Source: Arachnopeziza araneosa (lineage: Eukaryota > Ascomycota > Leotiomycetes > Helotiales > Arachnopezizaceae). Taken from it: a stretch of 64,000 nucleotides of DNA. The stretch is from contig QYAI01000074.1 in assembly GCA_003988855.1 (NCBI GenBank), forward strand, positions 62,001-126,000, read 5' to 3'. The notes under the pieces were generated by a model. The model worked only from the letters and a program-made list of their open reading frames with translations. It ran no database searches and was not told the DNA's origin. Below, piece by piece: positions 12,846-24,471 of this stretch; within the stretch, counting starts at the first letter, position 1, and every line of letters starts with the position of its first letter. The position numbers were made by a program, and so were the translations under genes.

Positions 12846-13332
12846 AACACAATGAGCACGTTTTCCTTCGAGATTAGTCTGATGTGATATCGAAACGCAT
12901 TGGCCAACTGTCACCGATCCATGAATAACCTTAAACTTAAGGATTTCTACTCCGACGAATGAGGATATCATGAGGTGCATGATTGACTTTCTGGGTCGTA
13001 CCAACCAAGGAAGGATATCGAAGATGGACTCGTAAATAAGCCAATGGTGTAGCAGTCGTGGTAGGACTGGCAACATGTACGACGAAGCCATGAACAGAAG
13101 CAGAGAAACAAAGCATGGTGATGCATTAGGGATTGAGACAAGACCATGCCATAGTAAATCCAAAGAAGTAGAGATGGCGAAGAGGATCTGAAAACCATTG
13201 GCAAAGTTCTCCCGAGCCGCCGAGGGGCAGAGATGCATACATCCGTCGTACTTGTGCTGGGCAAGCATACCCTCGCCATATCATGCGAACGTGTCGGGGA
13301 GGTAGGGTTGAACAACTTGAGGGGTTGAGATA

Positions 13333-13366
13333 CGAAGATCAGGCCAACGAAGATCAGGCCAACGAA
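13333..13366. repeat. 15-bp tandem repeat
   Basis: The unit GAAGATCAGGCCAAC is present twice plus a partial third copy. Confidence 0.8.
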
Positions 13367-14160
13367 GAGGAAAGGAGAAGAAAAAGCCGGCGTGTGATTT
13401 GAGATCTCTTAATGACGTGCAGGAGCTGCTGCGTCGAGCGTGTCTTCAGGGCAAGTCTCATGGATCCAATCAAGAAAGGGCCCAGGGCTGTTGATCTGCC
13501 ATCCTGGTTCCCACAGCATTGGCCTCTCAAATTGAAGTAAATAGCGATGCTTCTATTGACATGAGGAGAGGAACGTTGGTGTTGACGTTCCGAAAAGAGC
13601 ATAGCATTTTCGGGCCATTACCCCCTGCTCCGGGCCTTCACGGCGTCCCACAGGCGCAGGAAAAGTTTGGTAAGCAGAGAAATTTCAACCCCACTATCAA
13701 CTTCACTTTCTTCATATGCTGCTCCGACATCCTTCTCTCTTCCTCCTCCTGCAGGGACAATTGTCAGCGACGACGTGGAGCAGCCAGTCAGGCCAGGACC
13801 TTATTGCGTGCTTGACAACTGCCACAACTGCTGCATCCTCTGACCTGCATCTTCCATGGCGACGTGAGCCGAATCAGAGTGGGGGTTGACCGGCTGCTCG
13901 AAGGGCGTGGGAGAGGGTCATGAGGGATATCCGTCTCATTCTCTCGTCCAAAGTTGAAGATATAGAGGCTTTGGAGTGTTTTATATCGCGCACAACACCT
14001 CTCCTATCCAATCGACGCTGTGCGACGCTGCAAAGTCTCCGCTAGCCACGTCTGAGACTGCATAATCGCGCAAACGAATCACATATCGATTGAGGTCTGC
14101 AGGGCATGAGAGCGGTGAAAGGATTGGAATATAAGCGCACGCAAGAGTAACGGTGTCAAA

Positions 14161-16545
14161 ATGGGTCTCTTGTGAGTTGCCGCATTGGGAAAATGGTAAA
14201 GATACACGACGTCAAAGGATAAATGCTGAGTCCATCTTATCTAGAGCTTTGGGAACTCCGCTCGATTGGCCAGAAGCAAAGAAGAATGCCAATCATGTTA
14301 GGGGATGGGGTGTTGAGGTGAGAACTCTTGCAAGGTTGTCTTTACGTCATTGACAATGCTAGCAATTACTTGCCATTTGGAACAGGGCTAAAGGCAAAGA
14401 AAAGGATGCGTTGCTTTGGGGAGACGAGGTTTGTCTATACTCCTTGTTCGACTATGATTATCAGTGTTAAAAGATGCTAGATTGAATACCTCGTGGTCAA
14501 CTACAAGAACGACGACAAGAAAGTCACACTCTCCCTCCGACAGGCAGACATTCTCCAATCTCTAGCCCATGACGAGGAATTGTGCAAAGATGGAGGCTGT
14601 GTGCCAGATTTGCAAAACCTTGACCAATCCAAGTACGTGTTTCTTTCTATCAAAAAAGCTTCCCTAAGACTTGACAGGAAAAATGCTCTCCCTATATTCC
14701 ACCCTGAGTTTGGACGCTTCATGTTGGAAGCTACTCCAGGAAAACCTTGGGGAATTGGTTTCAAAGATCTCCTTGATGTAGAACCAAACATGAAGTTGAG
14801 GTAGGTGGACATCCCAAGTGATTGCTGGAATATTTCTAACAAAAGATAGACGGAAGATTGCTAAGGACCACATGGACGTTGACGAGTATCCTATTACTCT
14901 CACTACATATCCTCGTCTCGGCAGTCCTGGGATATTCACTAAGCCATATTATCCACCCTCCGGAGATAAATTACGATCTCAATTTGTCCCTGACGAAATT
15001 GCTAATCCTCATATCCGGTTTCCTACATTAGCGGCTAATATCAGATCACGTCGAGGGCGGAAAGTTCAAGTCAATGTTCCCGTTTTTAAAGACGAGAAGA
15101 CTCAATGGCCTTGGAAGGATCCTACTGTAAATTATGACTTACACAAGTGGCCAGAAGATGATGATGTTCGAAACGGGGCCTCACCTGACAATTTTATCCA
15201 TATGGATGCTATGGCTTTCGGTATGGGAAGCTGTTGTCTTCAAATCACATTTCAAGCCAAAAATATTACTGAAGGTCGACGAATGTATGATCAACTCAGT
15301 CCACTGGGACCAATACTTCTCGCTTTAACTGCTGCAACACCAGTATACAAAGGCTTTCTAGCAGATATCGACGTTCGTTGGAACCAGATCAGTGCTGCAG
15401 TTGACGACCGTACTCCCGAAGAACTTGGAGAGAAACCTCTCAACCATAACCGCTGGCGAATCCCTAAATCCCGCTATGCTCCTAATAGCACCTACATATC
15501 TGAAGACCCTCGTCTTCGCAAAGAGTATTTAGACCCTAATCTTATCTTCGATCCAGATATCAAACAAAATCTCATGGATGGTGGCATGGACTCCCTACTA
15601 GCCACTCACTTCGCGCATCTCTTCATTCGTGATCCAATCGTCATCTTTGCAGAAGATCTGAAAGCCCTTGACCTTACCAAAACAGACCATTTTGAAAATC
15701 TCCAATCCACCAACTGGCAGCACATCCGTTTCAAGCCTCCTCCAGCAAGTAACGATATCGGTTGGCGTGTCGAATTCCGTCCCATGGAAATCCAAGTGAC
15801 CGACTTCGAGAACGCCGCCTTCTCAGTCTTCATGGTTCTCATAACTCGCGCGATACTATCGTTCGACCTGAACTTCTACATCCCCATCACCAAAACAGAC
15901 GAGAACATGCAGACCGCACATATCCGTGACGCAGTCCTGAATGAGAAATTCCATTTCCGCAAAAACCCCTTTCCAACTCGCTATCCACGCTCCTACTCCT
16001 CGAGCAGTGGCTCTGGTCTCTCCACACCTGCGACGATGTCTCGCCCACCTACGCCTTCTGGCCCTGTGGAGGAAGAATACACACCTATGACCATTGACGA
16101 GATCATCAATGGCACCTCCCCAGACTCTCCCTCCTCATTCCCTGGTCTCATTTCCCTGGTAGAAAGCTACCTAGATAGCATGAACGTCGACGTTGAAACG
16201 CGTTGCGAGTTGGCCGCGTATCTAGACTTGATCCGCAAGCGTGCAAACGGCACGCTCTGGACGGCAGCAAAGTGGATCCGCGAGTTTGTCCGTGGTCATG
16301 ATGAGTACGCCATGGACAGCGTGGTGGGTGACGGCATTAATCACGATTTGATCAAGGCGGTGCTAGATATTGAGAAAGGCGGGAAGAAGGCAAGGAGTGT
16401 GAGAGGTGTGAAGGAATTTTTAGGGACGGTGGTCGGGAATGCGAATAGTACTGACGTCGGTAATCATGTCAATCCTGATACCAGCATTGATATTGATGCC
16501 CCTCCGATTCAGAATGGAGAAGGCATAAAGAAGGGAGACAAATGA
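14161..16545 (+). CDS. gsh1: glutamate-cysteine ligase catalytic subunit (gamma-glutamylcysteine synthetase)
   Basis: Catalyses the ATP-dependent joining of glutamate and cysteine, the first and rate-limiting step of glutathione synthesis in the cytosol. The model has six exons: 14161-14171, 14245-14317, 14363-14428, 14481-14632, 14678-14800 and 14850-16545, giving 706 aa, normal for the fungal enzyme. The first exon is only 11 nt (M-G-L-L) and the third intron-bounded exon is 66 nt. Eukaryotic GCS family (PF03074) hallmarks are visible: GTPLDWPEA near the start, WGDEIEYLV, FHPEFGRFMLEATPGKPWG, the QFVPDEIANPHIRFPTLAANI block and the MDAMAFGMG block. The C-terminal part after about residue 530 has a Ser/Pro-rich insert (SSSSGSGLSTPATMSRPPTP) followed by a conserved helical end. 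The assignment is certain at the family level. It is convergent with the gene at 17144-19916. Confidence 0.96.
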
Positions 16546-17143
16546 GAAAGGGATCTGTTGACATATGCAGGCGTTGAATCTAGTGAATAGAAAACCTCTA
16601 GCGCAAGACGAGACAACACAATGAGAAAGACCTCATACCTTCCCAATTCCCTTCTAAACCCACATGTCACCGCAAGACGAGCCAGAAACTCCGATCCATA
16701 TGTCGCGAGTTAATTTCCATGTAATCACTTCCCATGATTTCTTCACACGCATTTCGAATTCACGTGGACGAGAAGGACAGCTCATCTCAAGTTAAGGCTC
16801 AATTCATTCGTCCTTCTGGCACTCTACCATACCGCACTAGCTAATAACCGTCTCCACGGAATCTCCTCTCTTCTCTCTGGCCAATATCTCTTCCTCGTCT
16901 CGCTCAAAACGACTCCCTCTCCATAAGAAAAGAACCTTTGCCTTCGGCTGCGCTTTGGGTGAAGAAAAGCGCCTTGATCCAGTCAACAAAGGAAAGATAT
17001 ACACAAATAAGGTGGTAAGTACTTGACTTGAATGGAAAGAAAAGCAGATAAAAGTAAGCAGACGAATATAATTTACTCCTCCACTCCAATCCCTAAATCA
17101 GGTTGCATAAAATCATCCTTGCCCACCTCATCGCACGGCCGAA
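16546..17143. other. convergent 3' intergenic region
   Basis: Lies between the stop codons of the GCL gene (plus) and the caspase-like/C2H2 gene (minus). It should hold both 3' UTRs; I see no gene or strong repeat. Confidence 0.6.
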
Positions 17144-19916
17144 CTATCCATCAAGCAACATACTCTCCCCTTCACCTTTACCGTCTATTTCGGCTTCCTT
17201 CCTCGGGCCTACACCACCATTTCCATCGCTGTAATAGCCAGCACCGACGGTACCATCTCGATCGGAGCCAACGAGTCGGTATTCTCCGTCTGCTTTGCGC
17301 TCAATGATACCTTCATCCAAAGCCCATCTTGCTAATAGGCGATCAACGCCAAGACGATTAGCTTCCCCCTTCTCCATATGTCTACCCACATGTTCCGTCC
17401 AGTCATCCCAGCTACCAGCACCCTCAAAAACATTACTACAGTCTGGCTTGGGGCAGGCAGAACGTTGAGGTGGTTGACGGCGGTTCACTAAGCATGAGGC
17501 TTGCATTTCTTTGACGTGAGACTCCCATTCGAGTTGCAGCTTGCTGTCGCCTTTTGCGATGGCCTTCTTGATGGCGAAGGGAGCGTGCATACGACGAAGA
17601 TGCTGAGTGAATAGGTCTTTGCGGTTGAACTCATTCCCTTTACCTTCAACGGTACTTTGAGGACAAGATGAGCATCGATAATAGGTTAGACAGAGATGCT
17701 GAGAGGCGATATGACGCTTCCATTCGTTCTTGGAACCAAAGGTTGATGTACAGCCTGCAAAGGAGAATGCGCATGGAAATGGTCGGGTATGAGCTGCAGC
17801 AATATGTTTTCGGAGGGATGAAGAGTCTTTGAATGGAGCGTGGCTACATAATGAACAGCGGGTATCTTGCTTTGGACCCGCCTTTTGTATGGATTTGCGT
17901 GGTTTTGGTCGTGAAGCGGGAGAGTTGTATTCTGAGTTGTACATCTGGTCATCAACTCCCGAGTCTGCAGGCTCTGAAGAAGCTGATTCGCCGCGGGCAC
18001 TTCTGATTCCAGGTGATTCCTCTGAGGCCAGGTGAGGATGGTTGCGTTCGCTTGTGGCGCGTTCATGGCTGACAGGTCGAACGTGGCTCAGAGCCTTGAG
18101 TTGTTCTGCAGCCTCGTGCATCTCAACCGAATCTTCGACCTCATGTTTGTCAGGAATATTTGGTGGCGCAGAGTTCTGGTATCCGACTTGTGGAGCTGTT
18201 GTGCCAAGCACTAAAGGATCAGTTCTCATTGTATCTTGAGAGATGTGTTCTTGTTGCATGGAGGCATCGTGTCGGACCATGACAGGAGTTGAGGCAGCTG
18301 CTTGACGAGCTTCTAGAAGGATTTTACCATCTTCCAGTTCTTTGAAAGTTGCAGCCTTGCTCAAAGGAGAGATGCCACCAATCAAACGATGATACTCGAT
18401 TGTCATATTATGGGAGTTGACATAACCCAAGAATGCACATGTACGATCAGCAGCGAGGATATTCCAAACCGATATGGGCATCGATACTAAAAGAACAGTG
18501 GGTGGACCATGAAACATGCCTTCCACAGAGATCTTGGCGGCGGCAACCGGCGTCTGTTGAAGCCATTGCTTGAAAGACGACATTTCTGGACTTGGTTCGC
18601 CAAGAAATGTTGTACAAACCAAAGCTCGAGGTTCTTCAAAAGTGAGCTCTCCAGCTGGATTGAAGTTCATGAGATGAGCTTGCTCGTTTTGGATTCTGAG
18701 AGCATGCAAGTCTGCATCAGGAGCTTCGATTGGAGAAATGATAGATGCAGGTTGCTGTCCAACTGGAGCTAGGCTAATGGTGTTCATAGTACCAGGAGTC
18801 AGTGAGAAGCACACTGGCATTCTCTCATGACCAGAAGAAGCCTTGGCAGAACCATTTGCAAGTCCTGCATGTTGAAAGAATTTGTTGTGTTTCAAGGCTA
18901 TAATCTCTTCGTGTAGTCTCTGGATGGTAAATGGGCGATCAGTGCATAGTCTGTTCAAAGCTTCAATCAAATTGAATGTGAAAGATCGAGGGCCTGCTTC
19001 TCGAGCAGCCTGGTCAGGTGGATATGCTGCGATGACTTGTTTAATGCCATGATTTCCAGCCGCTGGTGCGTCAGCAACAGCACACGTATCAAGTAGTAGA
19101 AGAATATCAGATTGCGCGTCTTCTAGAAGACATCTGACGCCTTCCCACTTGAGTCTGGAAGAATCGTCTCGAGGATTGCTATCATAAAATCAGCAGGCGC
19201 CGCAAGGCTGTCAGAAGTGGATCTCACCAAGCCCAGTAGAGATTATGATCCGAGCCAATAAATCCATAACCAGCATAGTATACGATCCAGAGATGATCAG
19301 GTCGAGCATATTCAAGATGTTGGCCCATATGCATTGTGAGTTTAATACTCGGATTCGGGCCACTGGGGATTCTCCACTCTTCTGTGCGGTAATTGAAACG
19401 GTCCTGAAAGACCTTGGACAGTTGCAGTAGGTCTTGCTCGACACTCAAGTCATCTTCCCACCGCAATAACAAGACCGAAACACTGGTATATGGTGCTCGA
19501 TTTGCTTTGGAATACAAGTGCATTGCACTGTCCTGGAGGTGACGGCAGAAATTCCTGGCAAAAATTAGTACGTGATTGTGGGAATTCAAAACATAAGTGG
19601 GAATCGGAGTGCCGAGCTCTCGAAATTTGATTTCAAGGACCGCTACGTCCGAGAGACTTCTCAAATCGGGTCTTGTAGGAGAAATCGAGTAGTATGGGCG
19701 TAAGGCTTACTCGAAGTCATTGCGCTCGGGAGGAGGGTTCGAAGCCTTCTGTGCAGCAGATTGTTCATAGTCGTAGCGGGCTTGCGGCGACTGGACGAGC
19801 GCATTATCAGCAAATTGAAGTAGAATTTATCGCAAAGAAGACTGTACCTGTTCATGAGGGGTCTTTTCTGCGATCTTGGGAGCGAGTCTTCGCTTTTTCG
19901 AAGGGTGTGCGTCCAT
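17144..19916 (-). CDS. caspase-like domain plus C2H2 zinc-finger protein
   Basis: 836 aa from four exons, in coding order 19916-19848, 19790-19711, 19554-19228 and 19178-17144; phases match at all junctions. The N-terminus carries a basic patch (KKRRLAPK) that could be a nuclear signal. Residues about 70-220 resemble the caspase-like fold: a hydrophobic strand then HLWIVYYAGYG and, after the third intron, DILLLLDTCAVADAP, which recall the His and Cys boxes of C14 peptidases. A second half, after a Ser-rich linker, has C2H2 fingers at about residues 600-622 and 629-655 and a third finger-like motif near the end (C-x4-C-x15-H-x3-H). Related caspase-like/C2H2 proteins occur in many ascomycetes without an assigned function. 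Whether it is proteolytically active or a regulator is unknown. The 156-nt intron 19555-19710 is long for this window and could be modelled differently. Confidence 0.85.
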
Positions 19917-22339
19917 GGCGGCGTCGCAAACCCGAGGCTTCCCCAACGACTAATTGAGAACAGCGGATATGCAAATCAATACGCTGAATGCGAAGAAGGA
20001 ATCCTTGCGATGATTGAGTGTGCAGATGTTGTGTCAACGATGGATTGAAGATTGAGTTGGTGGAGCCTTATGAAATGAGGCTGTGGTGTTGGCGAGTAGC
20101 CTTAAGACTGTGAAGCGCCCAAATAAGGCTAGCAGGCGAGAAAAAGCGGCACCCTTACACGTCGAGGGGTCAGAGTTTGATGTTCAAACAATGACCTCGT
20201 CTAGAGGGAATTCCGATCTTGGAATCCTTTTACAATGCTCTTCCTGGTTACCCCAGGATGGAATTTCTATTAGGGAAGACTCTCCCAGCTGTGAAATCAA
20301 CAGCATCGCATTTTGGCGCATGGCCAAATTTCGCCGCTTTTTGCTTCTTTGGAGAGGCTAGCTATTTGTCATCGCCTTGACATTGCCGAGATGACGAGGC
20401 TCACTTCGAGGCTTTGTACTTGAGGTATGTGAACAAGAAACAACAATCTCGAATTCGCTATTCAGCTTCGGTCATCAGAACTCGATCGGTCGTATGTCAA
20501 TCCGGCCATCTCCTCCAGCCACCAAAAATGCCCCCAACAAATTCTCTGAATGGGTCGCGATAAGCGAGGCTCCCGCCAAGTCGCAAGGCTTACTTGAGAA
20601 GTAGTTTACGAAATATTCGAGAAACGAGTGATGTTTTTCATAGTTTACCTGCAATTGGTATCAATATCATCGTTTGAGACACCTTGGTGGTCACTAATAG
20701 CTTAGCCGCCCTTTTCAACCTGTTCATATAACTGCTATATGCTTCACTTAAATATGTAGTCGAAAACAGGCTCTTTCAGAATCTCAAGTCAGAATTGACA
20801 ACCAGTCTAATACTTCTCAACTGCTCCTTGAACATAAGAAGCTAGCAATATTCTTTTAGATCGGAGGACTTGGCAGATAGGGTATGCAACGCGATATCAC
20901 GTGATCATACTGTTTCTCAGTAGGTGATATCTCAACCCATATGGCTTGACGACATCATTACTGTGTTTTAGCAATACTATCATCTTTCATGATGAGGTAT
21001 CACCCCTCTAGAATTGAATTCTAACAGCTATCTTATCAAGACTACTGATCACGTGTATGCTGAAAGTTGGAGTTCTAGGTTGAGTTGAGCAAGCCTTTCG
21101 AAATTCATCGCTTGTATTTCGTCAACTTTCACTCCCGAGAGACCTTTGAGCCGATGCTGACTTTCCAAAAATAAGAATTTAATAACTTCATGCCACGTTT
21201 ACTTTAAATCTACTCAACATGCAGAATTACTCCTCAGACCCGTGTAAAGCAGAGGTATATTTTCCACCCTAAGGATCCTCCTGAACATATACTTTTCGCT
21301 CATGCTATGCATTGTCCCGTATCAACAGAATTATAAGCAGAGTTGCCTCCCGAACCTGAAGATATTGTGCTGTTGATCATAACTTTTATTCTCCATCATT
21401 CTCGCATATTCTTACAGAAGAGCAGCAAAAACGGCACAAGAAATCTCCAAGCAGAGTCTCCAAACAAGTACAGTAATGACTTTTAAACCTCGTTAATTTT
21501 CATCATGGTAGCATCAACACCAATATCGGCTCCAAGTTGAAAGTCAAAAATATTTACTGACAAAGGAATTCTGGGCTCTAGTGAAGAGCGATGCAGAGCC
21601 AGGAGAGAGCTGGCACCGCGAAGTGCAACAAACACGATTAAGTCACTAGTGAATTGGAGAGCCAGGAGAGCCAGGAGAGCTAGGAGAGCCCCGAACCATC
21701 ATTCTCCGAGATATCAAGGTGAACCCCCGAAGCACCAAAATAGCGCATCATTCCTTGAAAAATGTTTTAATTTAACAGCGATGATATCGGTTGTATTCCA
21801 CGTTTCCAAACAAGCATTTGGGATCACGCGAACTTCACATATGATGAACGAGAGAAATACGGAGATGGATGCGAGATCATCTTCTCTATTGTCGGATGCA
21901 ATGTCAATTGTGTAGCTACTCTAGACTCCGTCACCTCCATGCTAAGACTACTTTGTCATCCACAAGTTCATTAAAACACCCCAGAATTATTTCACATCCC
22001 CAAAATGCGTGCTACATTTGAGAAAGCAATCTGGCTTGTATCTTGCGTCCTGTACGAACAATCTAGGACCTGATACTCATTTGAATAGTTTTCGTTCTCT
22101 GCATATTAGTGGAAACTTGGTTTCGACCGTCGCAATCATCTCGGAACACCCAAACACGCAAGGAAAATCTAGTGAAGAAAGAAGTCCATGTTAGTTGTGT
22201 GCTTGAACATTCGGTCTACATTATTCTGATTACACGACTTTTGAGGTATCCTAGTTTTCGCAAGCCTGCACATCTGTTGCTTGATAGATCCTTTTCATGG
22301 ATGAAGCATTACGCATTACGCATCAAGCATATCGAGCTT
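19917..22339. other. gene-free, rather AT-rich interval
   Basis: About 2.4 kb upstream of the caspase-like/C2H2 gene. No frame carries a recognisable domain. A short tandem GCCAGGAGA block lies near 21.66 kb. The A/T content rises after about 20.6 kb. No terminal repeats or transposase frame are visible, so I do not call a transposon. Confidence 0.5.
21659..21690. repeat. 9-bp tandem repeat GCCAGGAGA
   Basis: Three to four copies with one variant; a related single copy occurs just upstream near 21600. Confidence 0.75.
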
Positions 22340-22341
22340 AC

Positions 22342-22970
22342 TTATCCACCGCTCAACTCATGAACTCCTCCAATTACAGCCGCGGCTCCTGCGGAGAGGG
22401 CGGGTCTGCTTTTGTGCGTGGAGTCAGGGGTGAATGTTGCGGTAGGATTTGAGAGGGAAGATGCTGATGGGACTAGATTTGAAGACGGGGAATGTGTAGT
22501 CGAGGGAGGTAATACAGGGACAGATGGCGAGGAGTACGAGGTTGTGGGAGATGATTTTGTTATCGGTCCTGATAGAGTTGGAGATGGTGAGCTTGATAGA
22601 GGTATGGACGTGGATGACGAACCCGATATGACAAACGAGGATATCTAAGAAGACAATGTCGAGTCTGAGGGATCGCCCGATGATCCTCTTGATGCTTGCG
22701 TGCTGTCTGAGAAGCCGATGAAGAGTCTACAAGACTGCCTCCTGACGCTGTCGAAATCTGTGTTGATGATTGAGGAGTTTCCGTAGCAGCTAAAGTTGAT
22801 GTCTTCAGAGAATAAACAACCGATGGTAATGAGGATGGGGATGATGGAGAACTCACTGCTAGTGCGATGAAAGTTTGGTGTTGGGAGAGTGATGTGGAAA
22901 CTAAGGAGGATGCGGTGTTCAATGATTGTATTTGAATAACACTTGTTCCGCTACTTGATGGCAATTACGG
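22342..22970 (-). pseudogene. decayed Ser/Thr-rich membrane glycoprotein gene
   Basis: The minus strand reads a Ser/Thr-rich mucin-like segment from about 22964 to 22700 (SSSGTSVIQIQSL, then repeated SSPSSPSS and STQISTASGG). Beyond about 22700 that frame loses its composition, while a different minus frame continues with the same Ser/Thr/Pro character (SGDPSDSTLSS, a stop, then PLSSSPSPTLSGP and SSPTTSYSSPS). It ends in STHKSRPALSAGAAAVIGGV, which looks like the start of a transmembrane helix, followed at once by a stop. The pattern of one shift, one in-frame stop and a lost membrane segment and tail suggests a degenerate fungal surface protein of the WSC/mucin-sensor kind. The parent family is not certain. 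An unspliced model or an intron over the shift could rescue part of it. Confidence 0.45.
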
Positions 22971-23700
22971 AGTGTGAGACGTGCCTGGCGTCGGCTAAGG
23001 CTTTTTGAAATAAGCAGGAGTCTTGAATTGATGATATCTGCGTGGCAATGCAAATGTCAAATGTGGAGGATGACCTCATAACATAACTCCCTCCCTCACT
23101 ATACATTCCGCAACTATCTTTTCTTTTCTCTTCTTTTCCACTGACCCACCCAGCATCCGGAAAACACCTCCTCATGACACTCAAGAACACACCATCAGCG
23201 ACCACCAATCTCCGACCAAACTCTGCCTTATCGGCTCTTGCATCCTCGTCCTTCAAATGACGATGCGTATTCGTGCTCGCTTTGGCAGATGTGAAGATAA
23301 AGAGTTTTGAGTTCCAGGATTTAGGACAGTCCTGAGTCGAGGGACCGTTTCGATAAGATAATACCTAATCTATTCTCACGTGGATGTGTTGCACCAAGAC
23401 AGTTTGAGGAAGTATAAACACAAACAATAAACTCGACTGTCAATATTGCAATTATAAAAGTTCACATGGCACACAGAATTCGATTTGATTTTTAATTTTT
23501 TAATTTCCATCTCGATTATTAGTAGGAGAACCGTGAGGCTCGTGGTATCATCGCTTTCCATGCAAGTCGCTCGAAGCACTCTGTACACGCAAGTCACTCT
23601 AAAACACACCAAACGCCCGAATCATATCTCATAGTACAAAAAGAGAGTGCAACCGGAGGCCATCCTGAGACAATCCTCCATCCTCTCGTTCTTAGATGAT

Positions 23701-24471
23701 CTAGTAGCGGCGGCGTTGCCAGAAGCGGCGGCGGGTGGTGGTTCCTGCAGTGCCGTAGTCGGTCTCGGTCTTGGTGGTCGTGCGCTTGCGGTGGTTTCTC
23801 GCGGAGAAGCAGGTGAAGAGAACGATGAAGGTGGCGAAGAAGAGGAGGATCATGGCGGCCAAGACGAGCCACATGGCAACGTGGTAATAGGCGTGGGATC
23901 CGCTTCCGTCTTTGTTGACGTGATTCTTGATGATACCGAAGAGCGCAAAGTCGCAGGCCATGACAACAACGGTGACCAACCAGGTGAGGGCGGCAACGAA
24001 GGAGGCAAGGAGAGCACCGCAGACTCCAGCGCCGAGGGCGAGGAGGAAGGCAATGAACGCCATGCCGCATGCGACTGGGTGGAGAACCATGACACGGGTC
24101 AAGGCCTTGGTGGTATCTTCACTGGCGAGGTTGAATTGAGTGTTGTCGATTTCAGCCATGATCAGAGCAGGATTATAACCAATGTGAGAATGGGTGCAAT
24201 AGTCTTGGTCAGATCTGCCAAAGCACGGTTAATCGCGCCTCGACTGCGAATGAGGATCAACTTACGACGCAGGAGCAACATCGAGCACACAATGGCCAAA
24301 GGTGCCGAAGGTAACGGACGAGTGTCTAACATCGGAGCTGTTGGTCAACTTGACCTTGAGCATACCAATGTCATTGACGACTGGGGAGGAGATGGTTGCG
24401 ATCAAGAGGAGGATGGAGGCTGCGAACAGCAGAAAGGTACCGACATGGTGGAAGATTCCAGTCTTGGCCAT
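23701..24471 (-). CDS. SUR7/PalI-family four-helix membrane protein
   Basis: 239 aa from two exons: 24471-24266 and 24214-23701, with a 51-nt intron in phase 2. It starts MAKTGIFHHVGTFLLFAAS, giving a first membrane helix directly at the N-terminus. This is followed by an extracellular loop with the conserved TFGTFGHC and, across the splice, the QDYC and HIGYNPA motifs. Three further hydrophobic helices follow at roughly residues 110-180 and 190-220. The tail is short, basic and Arg-rich. The architecture and motifs match the fungal SUR7/PalI family (related to Rim9/PalI of ambient-pH signalling and to eisosome Sur7). The long C-terminal tail of true PalI is absent, so a direct role in pH signalling should not be assumed. 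Confidence 0.9.

Larger units (their letters stand above)
9325..14160. other. gene-poor interval between the GATA factor gene and GCL
   Basis: About 4.8 kb with no frame that shows a recognisable domain or a chain of splice-compatible exons. It includes 3' sequence of the nsdD-like gene, a poly(T) run near 9520, strong tandem arrays at 10.5-10.8 kb, and two short direct repeats near 12.83 and 13.34 kb. Small hydrophobic frames (for example 11519-11845 plus and 12801-13268 minus) look like chance. A long non-coding transcript cannot be excluded. Confidence 0.55.

Noticed and set aside
12801..13268. 155-codon hydrophobic minus-strand frame
   Set aside because: Overlapped by another frame of similar length in a different phase, with no family resemblance; probably chance.
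19917..22339. AT-rich stretch as a possible RIP-mutated transposon
   Set aside because: No terminal repeats, no target-site duplication and no transposase or reverse-transcriptase fragments could be seen; a dinucleotide-bias calculation would be needed.
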